64,000 nt of DNA from Chrysogorgia sp. JL179-B06 (GCA_035772405.1 JAYKKM010000031.1:77501-141500), one strand, 5' to 3'. Numbered from the stretch's first letter, positions 1 to 40,256 are shown. Notes: generated from the sequence alone by a model not told the origin. Made by a program: numbers and translations.

Positions 1-284
1 CGATTATGGAGATAATGATGACCATGACGATAATGATGATGATAATGATAATGATGATAAAGATGATAAAGATGATATAGGTGATAAAAATGACAATAAT
101 GATGATGATAATGATGATAAAAATATATCTGATAGAGATGATAAAAATTATAAAAATTATAAAGATGATGAAAATGATAATAATGGTAAGAATAATGATG
201 ATAATGATGATGATTATGATGATAACGATAACGATAATGATCATGGTGATGATCATGGTTATGACGATGATAATGACGATGATA

Positions 285-352
<68 letters not shown>

Positions 353-2350
353 AACGATAACGGTAATAATAATGATAAGGATAATGATAATGATAGAGAA
401 GATGATAATGATTATAAAGATCATAAAGATGATAAAAAGGATAAAGATGATAAAGATGATAAAGATGATAAAGATGATAAAGATGATAATGATTATAAAG
501 ATGATAAAGATGATAAAAAGGATAAAGATGATAAAGATGATAAAGATGATAAAGATGATAAAGATGACAAAGATGACAAAGATGATAAAGATGAAAAAGA
601 TGATAAAGATGATAAAGATGATAAAGATAATAAAGATGATAAAGATGATAAAGATGATAAAAATGATAAAGATGATAAAGATGATAAAGATGAAAAAGAT
701 GATAAAGATGATAAAGATGATAAAGATGATAAAGATGATAAAGATGATAAAGATGATAAAGATGATAAAGATGCTAAAGATAATAAAGATAATAAAGATA
801 ATAAAGATGATAAAGATGATAAAGATAATAAAGATGATAAAGATGATAAAGATGATACAGATGATAAAGATGATAAAGATGATAAAGATGATAAAGATGA
901 TAAAGATGATAAAGATGATAAAGATGATAAAGATGATAAAGATGATAAAGATAATAAAGATGATAAAGATGATAAAGATAATAAAGATGATAAAGATGAT
1001 AAAGATGATAAAGATGATAAAGATGATAAAGATGATAAAGATGATAAAGATGATAAAGATGATAAAGATGATAATGATGATAAAGATGATAAAGATGATA
1101 AAGATGATAAAGATGATAAAGATGATAAAGATGATAAAGATGATAAAGATGATAAAGATTATAAAGATGATAAAGATGATAAAGATGATAAAGATGATAC
1201 AGATGATAAAGATGATAAAGATGATAAAGATGATAAAGATGATAAAGTTGATAAAGATGATAAAGATGATAAAGATGATAAAGTTGATAAAGATGATAAA
1301 GATGATAAAGATGATAAAGATAATAAAGATGATAAAGATGATAAAGATGATAAAGATGATAAAGATGATAAAGATGATAAAGATGATAAAGATGATAAAG
1401 ATGATAAAGCTGATAAAGATGATAAAGATAATAAAGATGATAAAGGTGATGAAAATGATAAAGATGATAAAGATGATGATTATAAAGATGATAAAGATGA
1501 TAAAAATGATAAAGATGATAAAGATGATAAAGATGATAAAGATGATAAAGATGATAAAGATGACAAAGATGACAAAGATGATAAAGATGATAAAGATGAT
1601 AAAGATGATAAAGATGATAAAGATGATAAAGATGATAAAGATGATAAAGATGATAAAGATGATAAAGATGATAAAGATGATAAAGATGATAAAGATGATA
1701 AAGATAATAAAGATAATAAAGATGATAAAGATGATAAAGATGATAAAGATGATAAAGATGACAAAGATGATAAAGATGATAAAGATGATAAAGATGATAA
1801 AGATAATAAAGATGATAAAGATGATAAAGATGATAAAGATGATAAAAATGATAAAGATGATAAAAATGATAAAGATGATAAAGATGATAAAGATGATAAA
1901 GGCGATGAAAATGATAAAGATGATAAAGATGATAAAGATGACAAAGATGACAAAGATGATAAAGTTGATAAAGATGATAAAGATAATAAAGATGATAAAG
2001 ATGATAAAGATGATAAAGATGATAAAGATGATAAAGATGATAAAGATGATAAAAATGATAAAAATGATAAAAATGATAAAGATGATAAAGATGATAAAGA
2101 TAATAAAGATGATAAAGATGATAAAGATGATAAAGATGATAAAGATGATAAAGATGATAAAAATGATAAAAATGATAAAAATGATAAAGATGATAAAGAT
2201 GATAAAGATGATAAAAATGATAAAAATGATAAAAATGATAAAGGTGATAAAGATGATAAAGATGATAAAGATGATAAAGATGACAAAGATGACAAAGATG
2301 ATAAAGATGATAAAGATGATAAAGGCGATGAAAATGATAATGATGAATTA
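1..2350. repeat. GAT-based array, mainly a 9-bp GATGATAAA unit
   Basis: Positions 1-420 are imperfect GAT/AAT triplets with a pure GAC-GAT run near 290-350. From about 420 to 2345 the unit is GATGATAAA with scattered single-base variants. It lies in the intron downstream of exon 12. Long open frames here on both strands are low-complexity artefacts. Some variants recur in blocks (GATGACAAAGATGAC near 565, 1560, 1935 and 2280), suggesting higher-order expansion. Confidence 0.95.
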
Positions 2351-2509
2351 TAATCGTAGCAATTGACTTTCCGGGCGGAAATCGTAGGCGAATAATGATG
2401 AATAATGATGAATATAATAATGAGCATGATAATGCTGATGTTGATAATAATGATAATGATGACGATAATAATAGTGATAATGATGAAGATGATGATTCTG
2501 TAGTATTAC

Positions 2510-30038
<27,529 letters not shown>

Positions 30039-30101
30039 TCTAGAAATACAAAGAAAAGTTTTAATACATGTACCACGTTAAACGGTTTGACGACATTACG
30101 A

Positions 30102-30869
30102 GGGTCGGCGTTATCATATTGAGCTAACGTAGTCAGCCGCGTCTTTGGGACGATGTTTTTTAGTATAACCATAGCGCTACTTAATCATGTAAATAACCAC
30201 TAACCCCCCAACCTCGTTTCCAGGGCGTTTTGCTTCCACGGTGGAAGGTCTGCGAAAATGGCCCTGGGATCGGCTGGTCACATGACACCCAGAATTTCTG
30301 GGTGTTTAGATATGATAATTTTTGTGGTCTTTGTTCCATTGCCTTTGTCTACTTTGTTGACCAGAATAATTGAGAAATATTCAAATATCTTCAGAGTTGT
30401 TCATCTCAGCATTCGTTGGCATAAAAGCAGCTAACAAGCTTGATAATCCACCATACATCCATGGTTATCTCTTACAAAAGGTATAAAGAAGCATATATCC
30501 AATTTAACGAAAGCTATCACTTCAAATTTGCTGTAAAATTTGAAGACAGCATTCAGATCTAAATGAATAAATTATACTCGGCTGAATTAATTGAGTTTTA
30601 TGACAAGCCAATCGCATTATAGAATGGACCAGCCAATCCCAGGGCCATTTTCGCCGACCTTCCAGGTTGGACTAACCCCAAAACAACTTAGATGCTAACC
30701 CTAACCACACGCCTACTGTAGCTAATGACTTTTCTAACCTTACCCCTCTAAATGAGTTTTCTAACCGCCCGCATTAAGTGTCTTCCCAACCCCAGTTTAC
30801 GGTACAACTAAAAACATCGCCCCAAAGACGCGGACTATACGTTAGCTAAATATGATCTCACGCCGACCC
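30102..30869. mobile_element. Inverted-repeat element just upstream of exon 1, with a nested second element
   Basis: Outer arms of about 70 bp: GGGTCGGCGTTATCATATTG at the left, mirrored by CATATTTAGC-like sequence ending ACGCCGACCC at the right, both holding CCGCGTCTTTGGG. Nested inside (30211-30668) is a CAACCTCG-family foldback with arms CTTCCACGGTGGAAGGTC and GACCTTCCAGGTTGG. It starts 64 bases above the ATG and is repeated at 60275-61042. Confidence 0.82.
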
Positions 30870-31589
30870 ATCACGAGCGTTCGTTGCGGATGACATCGAT
30901 ATATTTGGTCAGCAGACAACTTCGTTTCTTCGTAATCAGTTCGTAGCCGATTCGTAGCCAGCACATTCTCTCAAAGAGGTTCATTATAATCATGAAATCT
31001 TAAATGGCATAAAGATTTATCATTATCATGAATCCAATAACCCTAATAGAACGGCAACCCCCAAAACACCAATCCTAACCTAAACCCGCCTGTGTTCTTC
31101 TAAAAATGTTTACAAATATTTTAATACGTGTCGTATTTAAAAGGGGTCAGTCCGCTTAAGCAGGGTTATAAATATATATAGATATTACAAGACCTTGTGG
31201 AGATACAAATAGTATCGTCGAGCTAGTGTTAGGAATACCTAAATTAATTTTTTTAGTAATTGTGAGCGGGAGAAATCCTAGTTATTTCTTCAAATTGGAA
31301 TGTATATCAGAAATATCGTATTTGACGTGATAAAAACATTAAGAAATGGTTCTTGGCGCATGCTCCGTCGAGATAGTAGAGGACAAGGTGATAGCAGAGA
31401 GCAACACTAGGTATTTTAGTTGTCTTCTAACGTAAATCCATAACTCGACGAAGCATTGATGTCGGGTTTCTTGTCTAAATCGAGTTTCTCATCTTAGAAC
31501 CTTGCTGGCACGCTTAATGAGATCTTGCCCATAATTATTTGTCTTATTAAAATTTCGTTGCGTTTTCAGGATTAGCTTGTAAATGCTGT

Positions 31590-31985
31590 TGGAAGGAACA
31601 CATCATCCGAATTGACGCAATTGAAAATATTGGAATCCCTACTCTTTTTGACAAACGTGAAGTTCTATCCACCAAGTTATTTGATGTCATTGTTTAAGCA
31701 TATTGCCGCTAAAGGCTAGGTCATATACTAATCGATCGTCTGCGATCAAAGAGAACTTTTACGATGCCTAAATGTGAAACAAATCGGTTTAGGGACTCAT
31801 TTATTGTTCATTATGCAAACAGTCATTCTTTATAAATAGTTCTTTTTTAATCATTTAAAATCTTCCGAAATTTTAATTTATATAATTTTAAGGTTATAGT
31901 AAATTATTTAATCTATTATATTTGTATTTTATTGCAATATTATAATATTTGAACATGTAATGCAGTCTATGACTGCAATTTGTAT
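31590..31985 (+). pseudogene. 3' end of a CR1/L2-type LINE, same family as 18453-21386
   Basis: Encodes EHIIRIDAIENIGIPTLFDK, REVLSTKLFDVI, then in another frame MPKCETNRFRDSFIVHY, matching the last residues of the LINE at 18453 (CDKLF, TNRFRDSFIMH). The 3' UTR also matches, including GCAGTCTATGACTGCAATTT. Broken by frameshifts. Copy at 61772-62125. Confidence 0.8.
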
Positions 31986-32045
31986 AACTCAAAGAAAGAA
32001 ACGTCACCATGAATACATATAAGACTATAAGTACTCTTAGTTTAT

Positions 32046-32550
32046 GATGATTGAGTCGGTTTTCTTTGATGTACCGCGGGCTTTATCTAGCATAAAGACC
32101 ATGAATACTAATTAGATAAGAAATGAAGGAAAAAACTAGGGAAATCTTTGTCCAAGGTGGATAAATGGACAAAATGTTGTTGGAAAACCTCCTCAATCAT
32201 GAACTAAATCAGTTAGATCCCTCGAATGTCGGGCTTTATGCTATATAAAGCCCTCGGATGTACGCTCCCCTTCCTCGGGGATCTAACTCTTACTTATTAT
32301 TACATTGAGTCGGTTTCCTTTGATGTACTGCGGGCTGTATATAGCATACTGCCCTATGAATATTAATAAAATGAAGAAAAAAACTAGGAAAATCGTTGTC
32401 CAAGGTGGAAAAAAATACACAAAACTTTGTTGGAAAACCTCCTCAATCATGAAATAAGTCAGGAGCTCGGCTTTTAGCCAAATACAGCCCTCGGACGCTA
32501 CGTGTCCTCTGGGCTGTGTTTGGCTAAAAGCCTCGGGTCTTGGTATAATT
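32046..32550. repeat. Tandem pair of hairpin-bearing repeats starting GAGTCGGTTTTCTTTGATGT
   Basis: Two units (32046-32290 and 32304-32550) each begin GAGTCGGTTT-CTTTGATGTAC and hold GGAAAACCTCCTCAATCATG. Each has an inverted stretch (GGGCTTTATGCTATATAAAGCCC; GGCTTTTAGCCAAA with TTTGGCTAAAAGCC). Copy 2 keeps one composite unit. Confidence 0.72.
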
Positions 32551-32704
32551 AACTCTTACTTACTTAAAGACACATTGAAGATCTCTTATAAATATTTCTT
32601 TTCATATTATGTCCAGTTATTTTGAGAACTTAGCAACTTTATATTTATTCTTATTATCCTCACTGGATGAAAATGTCGTTCCATATAAATTGCTCACCAC
32701 TCAT

Positions 32705-33250
32705 TAAATGACATTGGCAACATAAATCACAATTTCAAATTTTTGACTTATGATTATTAAAAAACTGGCTTACAAAGGTAATCCAAGTAAACAAGCCACT
32801 ACTCTTGTACAAATCAACAGCACTAATTTTGACCAAAGACAATCCTGTCATCCGCCATTTAGTTGTAATACTTTGCCCTATTAACTGGGAAGTTGGTGAC
32901 GTCACACCCGGGGTAAACCTCTCTTTGGGTAGCCAAGTTTCCGCGGAAGGCTTTTTAAAATAGTGTGGTTCAACTGAAAAAAAGGAAGACACTCACAAAA
33001 ATCAAGTTTCAAACATATAAGGACATGAGGATGGCTAGATAAAAATTTCGTTTTACCCCGGTTGAGACGTCACACGTATATCGAAAATACATCCAAGATG
33101 GCGGACAATGATTCAGGTTAGCAACTTCGACATGCATGCAATTAATACGCTTCACGAGCATTTTTACAGCCTTAAACTACTATATTCCGGCTATTTAAGT
33201 TACGTACTTTCATCCGCGAAAAGGTGTTTATTTTTTGTTGCCAATGTCCT
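32705..33250 (+). mobile_element. AATGACATTGGCAACA-ended element, plus orientation
   Basis: Reverse-complement relative of 13425-14003, sharing GACGTCACACCCGGGGTAAAC, ATCCAAGATGGCGGACAATG and TTGTTGCCAATGTCCTTTAA. Open minus-strand frames inside are not supported. Copy at 62890-63435. Confidence 0.78.
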
Positions 33251-34372
33251 TTAATTATTGGTTGTTTGTCACAACTTCAATCTCTAACAACCTGGCTAGC
33301 CCGGCAGTATTTTCTGAGGGCCTGTTCAAACTACGTACCCTGCAGGTACGGTGCTCAGGCACTAATGTGGTCATAACATTATCACGGTTCCCGTCTCAAA
33401 GTGCACGGACACCGAGCGAAGGCGTAGTACCTGGGTGCAGAAGTCAAGAAATATAAAAAAGTTCTACAGACGGGAAACCTGGTACTAAATCGACCAATAC
33501 GATTGGTGGCTGTAATTTAAATTTAAATTTGACTTAGCTACTCTCAGCTCTTCTTAAACGCTCGCTCCGTATTTAAACTGCGTAATATTATTTATTATTG
33601 AAAACTGGAAATATTATTTATGGGTTCACCCACCACACATTCTGCTCTTTGGTATATATACTATATATAGTCCTGGTATTCATTGACAAAAGGGGGAAGC
33701 TTGTTCACTGGTGCATTTTATTATTGACGTCATGCCGAGATCATAGTTAATAAATTACACAGAGTCAATATAAATAATTCAATATATAATATCTTAATAT
33801 ACTTCCTCTCCTTAAATAATTAAAAAAAGATTAAGGTAACTTAATTATTAAATAACTTCCAAGTTCTTTCAATTGTAACAAAAGGAGGATGCACTGTTTA
33901 GTCGTCTCATAAAGTTCCTCTTTAAAGATGAGATTCATAATTTCTATCAAGAAAATGTCTTGATATTTATCAAATTATCCACTCAAGTCGGCAAACACTT
34001 TTGTTGCAAGCGTATATAGGCAGAGTAGAAATACATAGAGAAACTCTAAAAAGGAGGTAAAACGTTTCCAGTGAAGGCCCTTCGTTACAAAGTGAAACGT
34101 AAAGTAACATATATATAAAGTACACTATTCATGCGTTTCTATAACCTTCAAATGTAAAATGAAAAGAGAGAGGAACTATGAAAAACGATTTTTGTTCCAC
34201 GGCCTTATTACAATCATCCTTGGCTATATTAATTAGCTATATTAAAACATTCGACTAAAATATTGTACCTAAGGCTAAGAGTTATTTGCTGGGCTTTGAT
34301 GTTTATATTCAAACTACGTTTCCTAGCTCAATTACTATAATATTGAGGCTGTTAATAATACTACAACTTTTA

Positions 34373-34608
34373 GGCCGTTTATATGAGCCGGGATAGCCCC
34401 GATTAGCCGAGCTGATTCGCTTAGCGAAGTTTTTATCACGGCTACCATAGATACCCAAAATAATATTTCAAAGCAGAACTGGTTTAGTTTGGCTGTATGA
34501 AGAACATAAAGTTAATTTAAATTGTCTTTTTGAGTCGAGGAAAGATTGTCGTGACACAACTCAGCCCTGTTAGCTGGGCTAGCCCAGCTCATATAAACAT
34601 CCGGGCCC
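34373..34608. mobile_element. MITE with GGCCGTTTATATGAGC terminal repeats
   Basis: GGCCGTTTATATGAGCCGGG at the left and GCTCATATAAACATCCGGGCC at the right, with related GGCTAGCCC blocks inside. About 236 bp, non-coding. Confidence 0.8.
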
Positions 34609-35649
34609 TTAGATGGTCGTTATATAAGGATAGGAGTTAGATCTTGTTTACATTATAATACCGGCCTGGTGTTTAGCATGAACAATCGATCTAGCATGAA
34701 CCCTAGTTTCGTCGCCAATGATCAGAACTAATATGAATATCAAACCTGACCCATGTTTTAATTACCTACAAGAAAAACACTACATCCAAACTAAAGCAGT
34801 CCAACCTGAACTCAGGCCAGCCTCATTTAAATACCCTCTAACAAACAGCATAGTTTTCAAGTAATTTCTTCGTCAACCGGGTTTTTCAAGAGATTTGTTT
34901 GTGCCTCCATCCCGCTCTTTCGTTACGCCGCGAAGCACTTCGAAATGCGTGTGTTGCAGGGGACACCACCAAAAAGGGCATGTCGGTACGTGGTTTCAAG
35001 AAAGAACAATTAATATGGACAAAACCTTGCAATAAGTATGGTTGTAAAACAAAAATATAAAACATATCATGATATATAATACTATTATCTTTCCTCTGCG
35101 TGCGGGCATAGTATAATTTAATCATTACAATTATATTACCGCCTAAATAATTACACATTGGTTTCCTCAAATTACATCGCATAGGTTGTTTCAAATCACC
35201 ATCATCAGGCGCAAGACTTGGCAAAACAACCCAATGGCGATACTTGTCCAAACGAACAACCTTATCCAGCTTTGTGTTGTATGCATGGACATGCCACCAT
35301 TGTTGGAGCGCTTCAGTCCAATATATTTTACTATAGATACAATATAGATATAATAAATGCTTGATCAGATGTCCATGTTTAACCAAATTAAAGTGGGACA
35401 CGGTTAAATAATGTTGTATGCAATATATAGTAAATAAATAATTAATATTAGAGATGATTTAATATAGTCAAATACATGTGTGCAAAAAGTTATTATTATT
35501 AATTATTATTATTGAAGCTCTCTGTATACAAGTCGCTTCGCTACTTTGGAAAGTGCGCTCGAGAGGCCTTGCTCCACATTATGGTTAGATGCGATGTCTG
35601 CCTGTTGGTGTCAAGTGAAAGCGGCGAATTTAAATATGGAGAAACCACT

Positions 35650-35728
35650 GATTGTTCGTGTCTCAATAGCTCAAAGGTTATAGAGCGCCGAAACGTTGAT
35701 TCGGAGACCAGGGTTCGATTCGCGGTTG
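35650..35728 (+). repeat. tRNA-like sequence, Asn(GTT)-like anticodon
   Basis: TCAATAGCTCAAAGGTTATAG, an anticodon stem CCGAA/TTCGG with loop ACGTTGA, and GGTTCGATTCGCGG. The loop has C where position 33 is normally T, and acceptor pairing is poor. Probably a tRNA-derived SINE head or decayed tRNA. Confidence 0.55.
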
Positions 35729-37049
35729 GGGCAGCAGTTAAATAAATGTTACCCAACAATATTTGAAGAATTGCACATCCTCATAGATATAAGCGTTAAT
35801 TGTTGTCGCTACAATATTTCGTCTACATTAATTACCATGTACATGCATGCATAGGCATAGCTGTACCGCTAAAGCAGTGCACCAGAATATAGGTGCTAGT
35901 TCATGAAATCTCGCTCGAATCAATAATTTTCCGTTGACTCAATAGTGTAGGTTAATCATGTCGATAAATTCTCATGTTTCAGAAACAAAATGTTTTATAA
36001 TTTGACAAGACTTGAATGTCATGAATATTCAGTTGGCGCCAAAGTTTGTATACCTGGTGATATAGAAACAGGTTCTAAAGATTGACTGTACTATATTTGA
36101 TATCCTTATACAGTATTCGAATAATAAGGGCTGTACAACTTGTAGCCTGTGTTAAAAATGCTGATATGTAATGTCGACAGCTTTTAAAATATAGACTGAA
36201 AGCAATCAAGAATCAATAATCTTGCAAGACATGGTTGAGACACAAACTCATATAAGCGTAACGTGGTAAAGGTGCTTTTGTCCAACGTACCAGCCGAAAA
36301 TATTGTTACTATTGCTAGGAGCTTTCTATTAAGCGAATATTCTATTAAGCGAAATACTAAATCTATTATAGCAGAAACGAAGTCTGATATTTTGCTTTAT
36401 AAATAACATGTGGATACAGTATAATATTTCATTTCGGATGCAGCAAGAGTTGATTAAAATACTACTTGTTTCTGTAAAGGATAAAGAATGATATGTAAAA
36501 GTTTACCTTGATACGAAGTTCTCTCCACTCTGCTTGTTCTTTATGTTGGTTGTGAGCTTTGGATGATTTTCAGTTCTTCTTATTTACTTCAAATACAATG
36601 TCATGATAATTAGTTTCTTATTTGAATTTTAAATCGAGGGGAAATCAAGCGACACAGGAAATAGGTACATAAAGACTCGTAAAATTAATAACAAGCCATA
36701 CTCATTAAGTTCCGATTTTATTCAATATCGTTCAAGGACCTAGCTATGCCAAAAGTGATTTACAGTAGTGGGCGCAGTTGTTAAAAATGAGTTTGCCAGC
36801 TAAATAGAATAAAATTATTATGATTTGTGTTCCAGCATGAAGTGAGGTAAAAATTGAAAGCGGTATATTCGTACGGTATATTCGGGTGTTGTATATATTC
36901 ATTTCGTATTCAAATGATTTTTTGCCGCGTTATCGCATGGACGGAATTCCGACATTAAGACCAATTTACACTAAGCAAATAGCAATATGTTAAACTAACA
37001 CTAAGCCACAGGTGTTGATAAGATTTCTTGTAAAATTATTAAAATAGCT

Positions 37050-37961
37050 ATGTCAATGAATCTGATATTGCAGGTGCACATTTTCAATCAGGCAATTACT
37101 TTATCCTTTTTCCATGATGAATGGAAAACGGCTAGAGTAATACCTCTCTATAAAAATGGCCAACGAAACGTGCCAGGAAATTACAGACCAATTTCAGTTT
37201 TGCCAGCCATTAGCAAAATTATGGAACGAATTCTGTATGATCAACTATACATTTATTTAACAAAAATTGGACTTCTAAGTGATTGTCAATTTATTTTTCG
37301 AAAATTTCACTCTACAGCTACAGCATTACTGGACTGTACAAATGACTGGTATATGAATTTAGACCGGAAAATGTTTAACTTAGTAGTCTTAATTGACATG
37401 AAAAAAGCATTTGAGAATATTTGCAAGAAAATAGCATCCGGAATCTCGGCTCTTCGACGTCTAAAAGAAGTTGCTGATAAGCAAACACTTCTTTCTGTTT
37501 ATAATGCAATTGTTCGCACATACTTCGATTACTGCTGTGAAGTATGGGATGTGTTCGGTGAAACACAATCAAAAAGACTCCAAAAACTCCAAAATAGAGC
37601 TGCTCGAATTATCATGAATATGAGCAATGACACAGATCACTCTGTTGTTTTGCAAGCATTGAGCTGGAAGCCACTTAAAACAGAAAGGAAGAAAGCTAAA
37701 GCAAAAATCATGTACAAATTATTAAATAAAATGGGTCCTAAGTCACTCACTAATCTTTTAACATATAAAGGTGAGATGACAAACTACAAACTTCGGAACA
37801 TTTCAAGTAGTCTTTGTTTACCGCAACCGCGTACTAATAATATGAAAAAAAGTTTTATGTATGATGGAGCATACCTTTGGAATTCTATTCCAAAAGAAAT
37901 TAGAGAAAGCAAATCCCTTTCTTCCTTTCGAAAGAAAATTGCGGTTCACATTGATAACTAA
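37050..37961 (+). CDS. LINE reverse transcriptase with an in-frame deletion of its catalytic core
   Basis: 303 codons, open. The N part has the RT fingers: WKTARVIPLYKNG, NYRPISVLPAISKIMERILY, and motif A as VVLIDMKKAFE. Directly after KKAFE comes NICKKIASGISALRRLK, which belongs to the thumb region, so motifs B, C (the FADD box) and D, about 200 residues, are missing without a frame change. The thumb and C-terminus follow: VWDVFGETQSKRLQKLQNRA, LWNSIPKEIRESKSLSSF. It cannot polymerise DNA. The open frame may be chance persistence of a recent deletion. It begins inside the protein, so the start Met is not native. Confidence 0.85.
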   Translation: MSMNLILQVHIFNQAITLSFFHDEWKTARVIPLYKNGQRNVPGNYRPISVLPAISKIMERILYDQLYIYLTKIGLLSDCQFIFRKFHSTATALLDCTNDWYMNLDRKMFNLVVLIDMKKAFENICKKIASGISALRRLKEVADKQTLLSVYNAIVRTYFDYCCEVWDVFGETQSKRLQKLQNRAARIIMNMSNDTDHSVVLQALSWKPLKTERKKAKAKIMYKLLNKMGPKSLTNLLTYKGEMTNYKLRNISSSLCLPQPRTNNMKKSFMYDGAYLWNSIPKEIRESKSLSSFRKKIAVHIDN

Positions 37962-38170
37962 TGCAATTATAGATGTACCTGTAAATAGATTACTATACTA
38001 GTTAATTAAGTTAGTTCATTTAATACTATATATCTTATATATTTTGTAAATAACTTTAAAATTCTATATCTGTATATACTCCTTTTGTACACGCCCCTCG
38101 TGGAAATCAGCTTCGGTTGACGGGGTCAGCGTGTTTAAATGAAGTTTTTCTATCTTCTATCTATCTATCT
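37060..38170 (+). mobile_element. 5'-truncated LINE with (TCTA)n tail and catalytic-core deletion
   Basis: The ORF at 37050-37961 is followed by a 3' UTR with GGTTGACGGGGTCAGCGTGT and a TCTATCTATCTATCTA tail at 38150-38170. The tail and sequence style mark a CR1/L2-type element. The RT core is missing (see the CDS). Confidence 0.88.
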
Positions 38171-38339
38171 ACTGTTTCGGAGATGCAGGGTTCGTTCCTG
38201 GTCGAACCCGCGTGGTAGTCAGACAATAGCTAGGGACCTTAAGATCACGACGACGCGTTAGTCAGAGTAGAGGACTGGGGCGGGCTCTTGTCGCGCGGAG
38301 GGAAAATACAACTATTGAGATTTCGCGACGACGGCGTTC

Positions 38340-38805
38340 GTGATGGCTCGCTTTCGAGATGTAAGAAATTTAATTGCGGACAGCTACCTCGATTGCGTTA
38401 TCGATGAAGAAGAATTTTCACTGCTTACACAAGCAAATACATCAAAAAAATCCCGAGTTCCCATACAACGATTTGGAAGATTTGACAACTATGAATGTCT
38501 TGCTGACTTTCGGTTTGCAAAAGATGACATTCCCACACTTGCCGAAGTTTTGAACATTCCCGATAACTTTGTTTGCAACCAAGGTACGAAATGCAATGGC
38601 TATAGAAGGATTATGTATTACACTAAAGAGGTTTACCTATCCTTCACGCTACTCCGTCCTCATCACTCGTTTGGTAGACCAGTCCATGTGCTAAGCATGA
38701 TCAAGAACACAGTAGTTGATCATATTTATGATATGTATTGTCACCGGCTGAATCAGTGGATCGCGGATCAACACCATTCTCAATATGCACAACATATTGT
38801 GGGGG
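38340..38805 (+). pseudogene. PIF/Harbinger-like transposase, N-terminal fragment
   Basis: The ORF runs 38340-39023 (227 codons). Residues up to about 155 read FRFAKDDIPTLAEVLNIPDN, FVCNQGTKCNG, SFGRPVHVLSMIKNTVVDHI and RLNQWI, resembling the N-terminal part of Harbinger-type transposases seen in cnidarians (from memory of the family). The C-terminal DDE catalytic part is absent: after about 38805 the frame enters a TTACACCAATTTTT/AAAATTGGTGTA hairpin. Upstream GGGACCTTAAGATC at 38234 could belong to the element's end. A dead fragment. Confidence 0.7.
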
Positions 38806-39345
38806 GACTGATGAGAAATTGGGGGTTCTCCAAAATTTTCGGGTGTAAAAAGGGGTGTAAAAATTTGAAAAATATTGAAAAATTGGTGTATTTGAAATTA
38901 CACCAATTTTTTTCCACCTCGTCGCGCAGTCAAATCACCTCTTTGACGTCACACGTTAGAGTCGGTATAGATTCTAGAGATGAAAAAATCATTACTGATC
39001 TCGCTTTCAGAGGAGGAAGTTGACTCTAACTCAAACATCAGTAATATTTCCACAGCTAAGCATTCAAGCACCACAAAAAAACATATCGATATTATCGACG
39101 ACTCTAACACGTGTGACGTCACTAGACTGCTTCTTCGGTCCCGCACATTTTTTCTATCAATGATAGCGATGATTGAACGTTGTCGATCGATAAAAGCACT
39201 TTCCCATGCCATGATTGAAAAACCGATAGCACAATAATATCCAGCGCATCACGAAGTACCAAAGTGGGTCATAAAGTTCAATTTTTCGTTTCATAGTCAC
39301 TTTAACATTTTTATTCATTTTGGTAATTTTGTATATTATGCATAC

Positions 39346-39850
39346 TTATTATATGGCACAAGCTACTTCCGGTGAAATTGCGTGCTCTGATTGGCTGAGA
39401 CACGTCACGTACCGGTCCGTTATTTCCCGTAATGGACCGGTCCGGATTACGGATTTTGTCAGCCATTTTGTTTTCAAAGGAGCGAACAACGATAGGAAAC
39501 TTTGAAAAGCAGCAAAAATTGAACGAATTTAGTAAACTAAGCACTAAATCATGTACGAGTCGGACGATGAACAATCTAAATGAGAGTATTACTATCATGA
39601 AAGCAATAGAAGAACAAGAACAAGATTGAAAATGACGATTCTGTCACTCAAAACGTATGTAAAGTATGTTGTTTAAAAAATCCATGCCATATAATAAACT
39701 TCTTATTAACCTCGACCGCTTGGTCATTACGGGAAAATATCAGACCTCGGTCTTTTATGTACGAACCTCGCCCTACGGGCTCGGTCCGTACTGTCAAGAC
39801 CTCGGTCTGATATTTTCCCGTAATGACCGCGCTCTCGGTTAATAAGAAGT
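39346..39850. repeat. Unit 1 of a two-copy element of about 505 bp with CGTAATGACC hairpin
   Basis: Starts ATTATATGGCACAAGCTACT and includes ACCGGTCCGTTATTTCCCGT. It ends in a hairpin (CATTACGGGAAAATATCAGA mirrored by TCTGATATTTTCCCGTAATG). Unit 2 is 39852-40162 continued at 42205-42360. Confidence 0.83.
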
Positions 39851-39851
39851 T

Positions 39852-40162
39852 ATTATTATATGGCACAAGCTACTTCCGGTGAAATTGCGTGCTCTGATTG
39901 GCTGAGACACGTCACGTACCGGTCCGTTATTTCCCGTAATGGACCGGTCCGGATTACGGATTTTGTCAACCATTTTGTTTACAAAGGAGCGAACAACGAT
40001 AGGAAACTTTGAAAAGCAGCAAAACTTGAACAAATTTAGTAAATTAAGCACTAAATCATGTACGAGTCGGACGATGAACAATCTACATGAGAGTCTTACT
40101 ATCATGAAAGCATAGAAGAACAAGTACAAGATTGAAAATGACGATTCTGTCATTCAAAACGT
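39852..40162. repeat. Unit 2, first part, of the 505-bp element
   Basis: Nearly identical to 39346-39655 up to CAAAACGTAT, where SINE and LINE sequence takes over. The missing remainder is at 42205-42360. Confidence 0.83.
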
Positions 40163-40250
40163 ATTGAAGTTGCATTTTTCGCAACTGGTCCCGGTTTGGT
40201 CTTAAAATGTATATATTCCAACACTCGAAATTTTCCTTCACCACAAATCC
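40163..40250 (+). mobile_element. SINE body fragment without tRNA head
   Basis: GCATTTTTCGCAACTGGTCC through ACTCGAAATTTTCCTTCACC matches the body of the SINE at 41965. It sits directly in front of the LINE. Confidence 0.8.
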
Positions 40251-40256
40251 TTATGA

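Larger units (their letters stand above)
33570..37050. other. Intergenic stretch with few features
   Basis: Apart from the MITE at 34373-34608 and the tRNA-like sequence at 35650-35728, I see only AT-rich unique sequence. A 171-codon minus-strand ORF (35401-34886) has no recognisable family or splice support. Confidence 0.6.

Noticed and set aside
81..2366. 761-codon plus-strand ORF of Met-Ile-Lys repeats and 315-codon minus-strand ORF of Ser-Leu repeats
   Set aside because: Both are translations of a 9-bp GAT-based tandem array, without start context or domain.
34886..35401. 171-codon minus-strand ORF
   Set aside because: No recognisable domain, no duplicate or splice support, composition like flanking AT-rich DNA. 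Transcript evidence would be needed.
38805..39237. C-terminal part of the 227-codon Harbinger-like ORF and adjacent small ORFs
   Set aside because: After about 38805 the frame runs through a hairpin and repeat sequence unlike a DDE domain.
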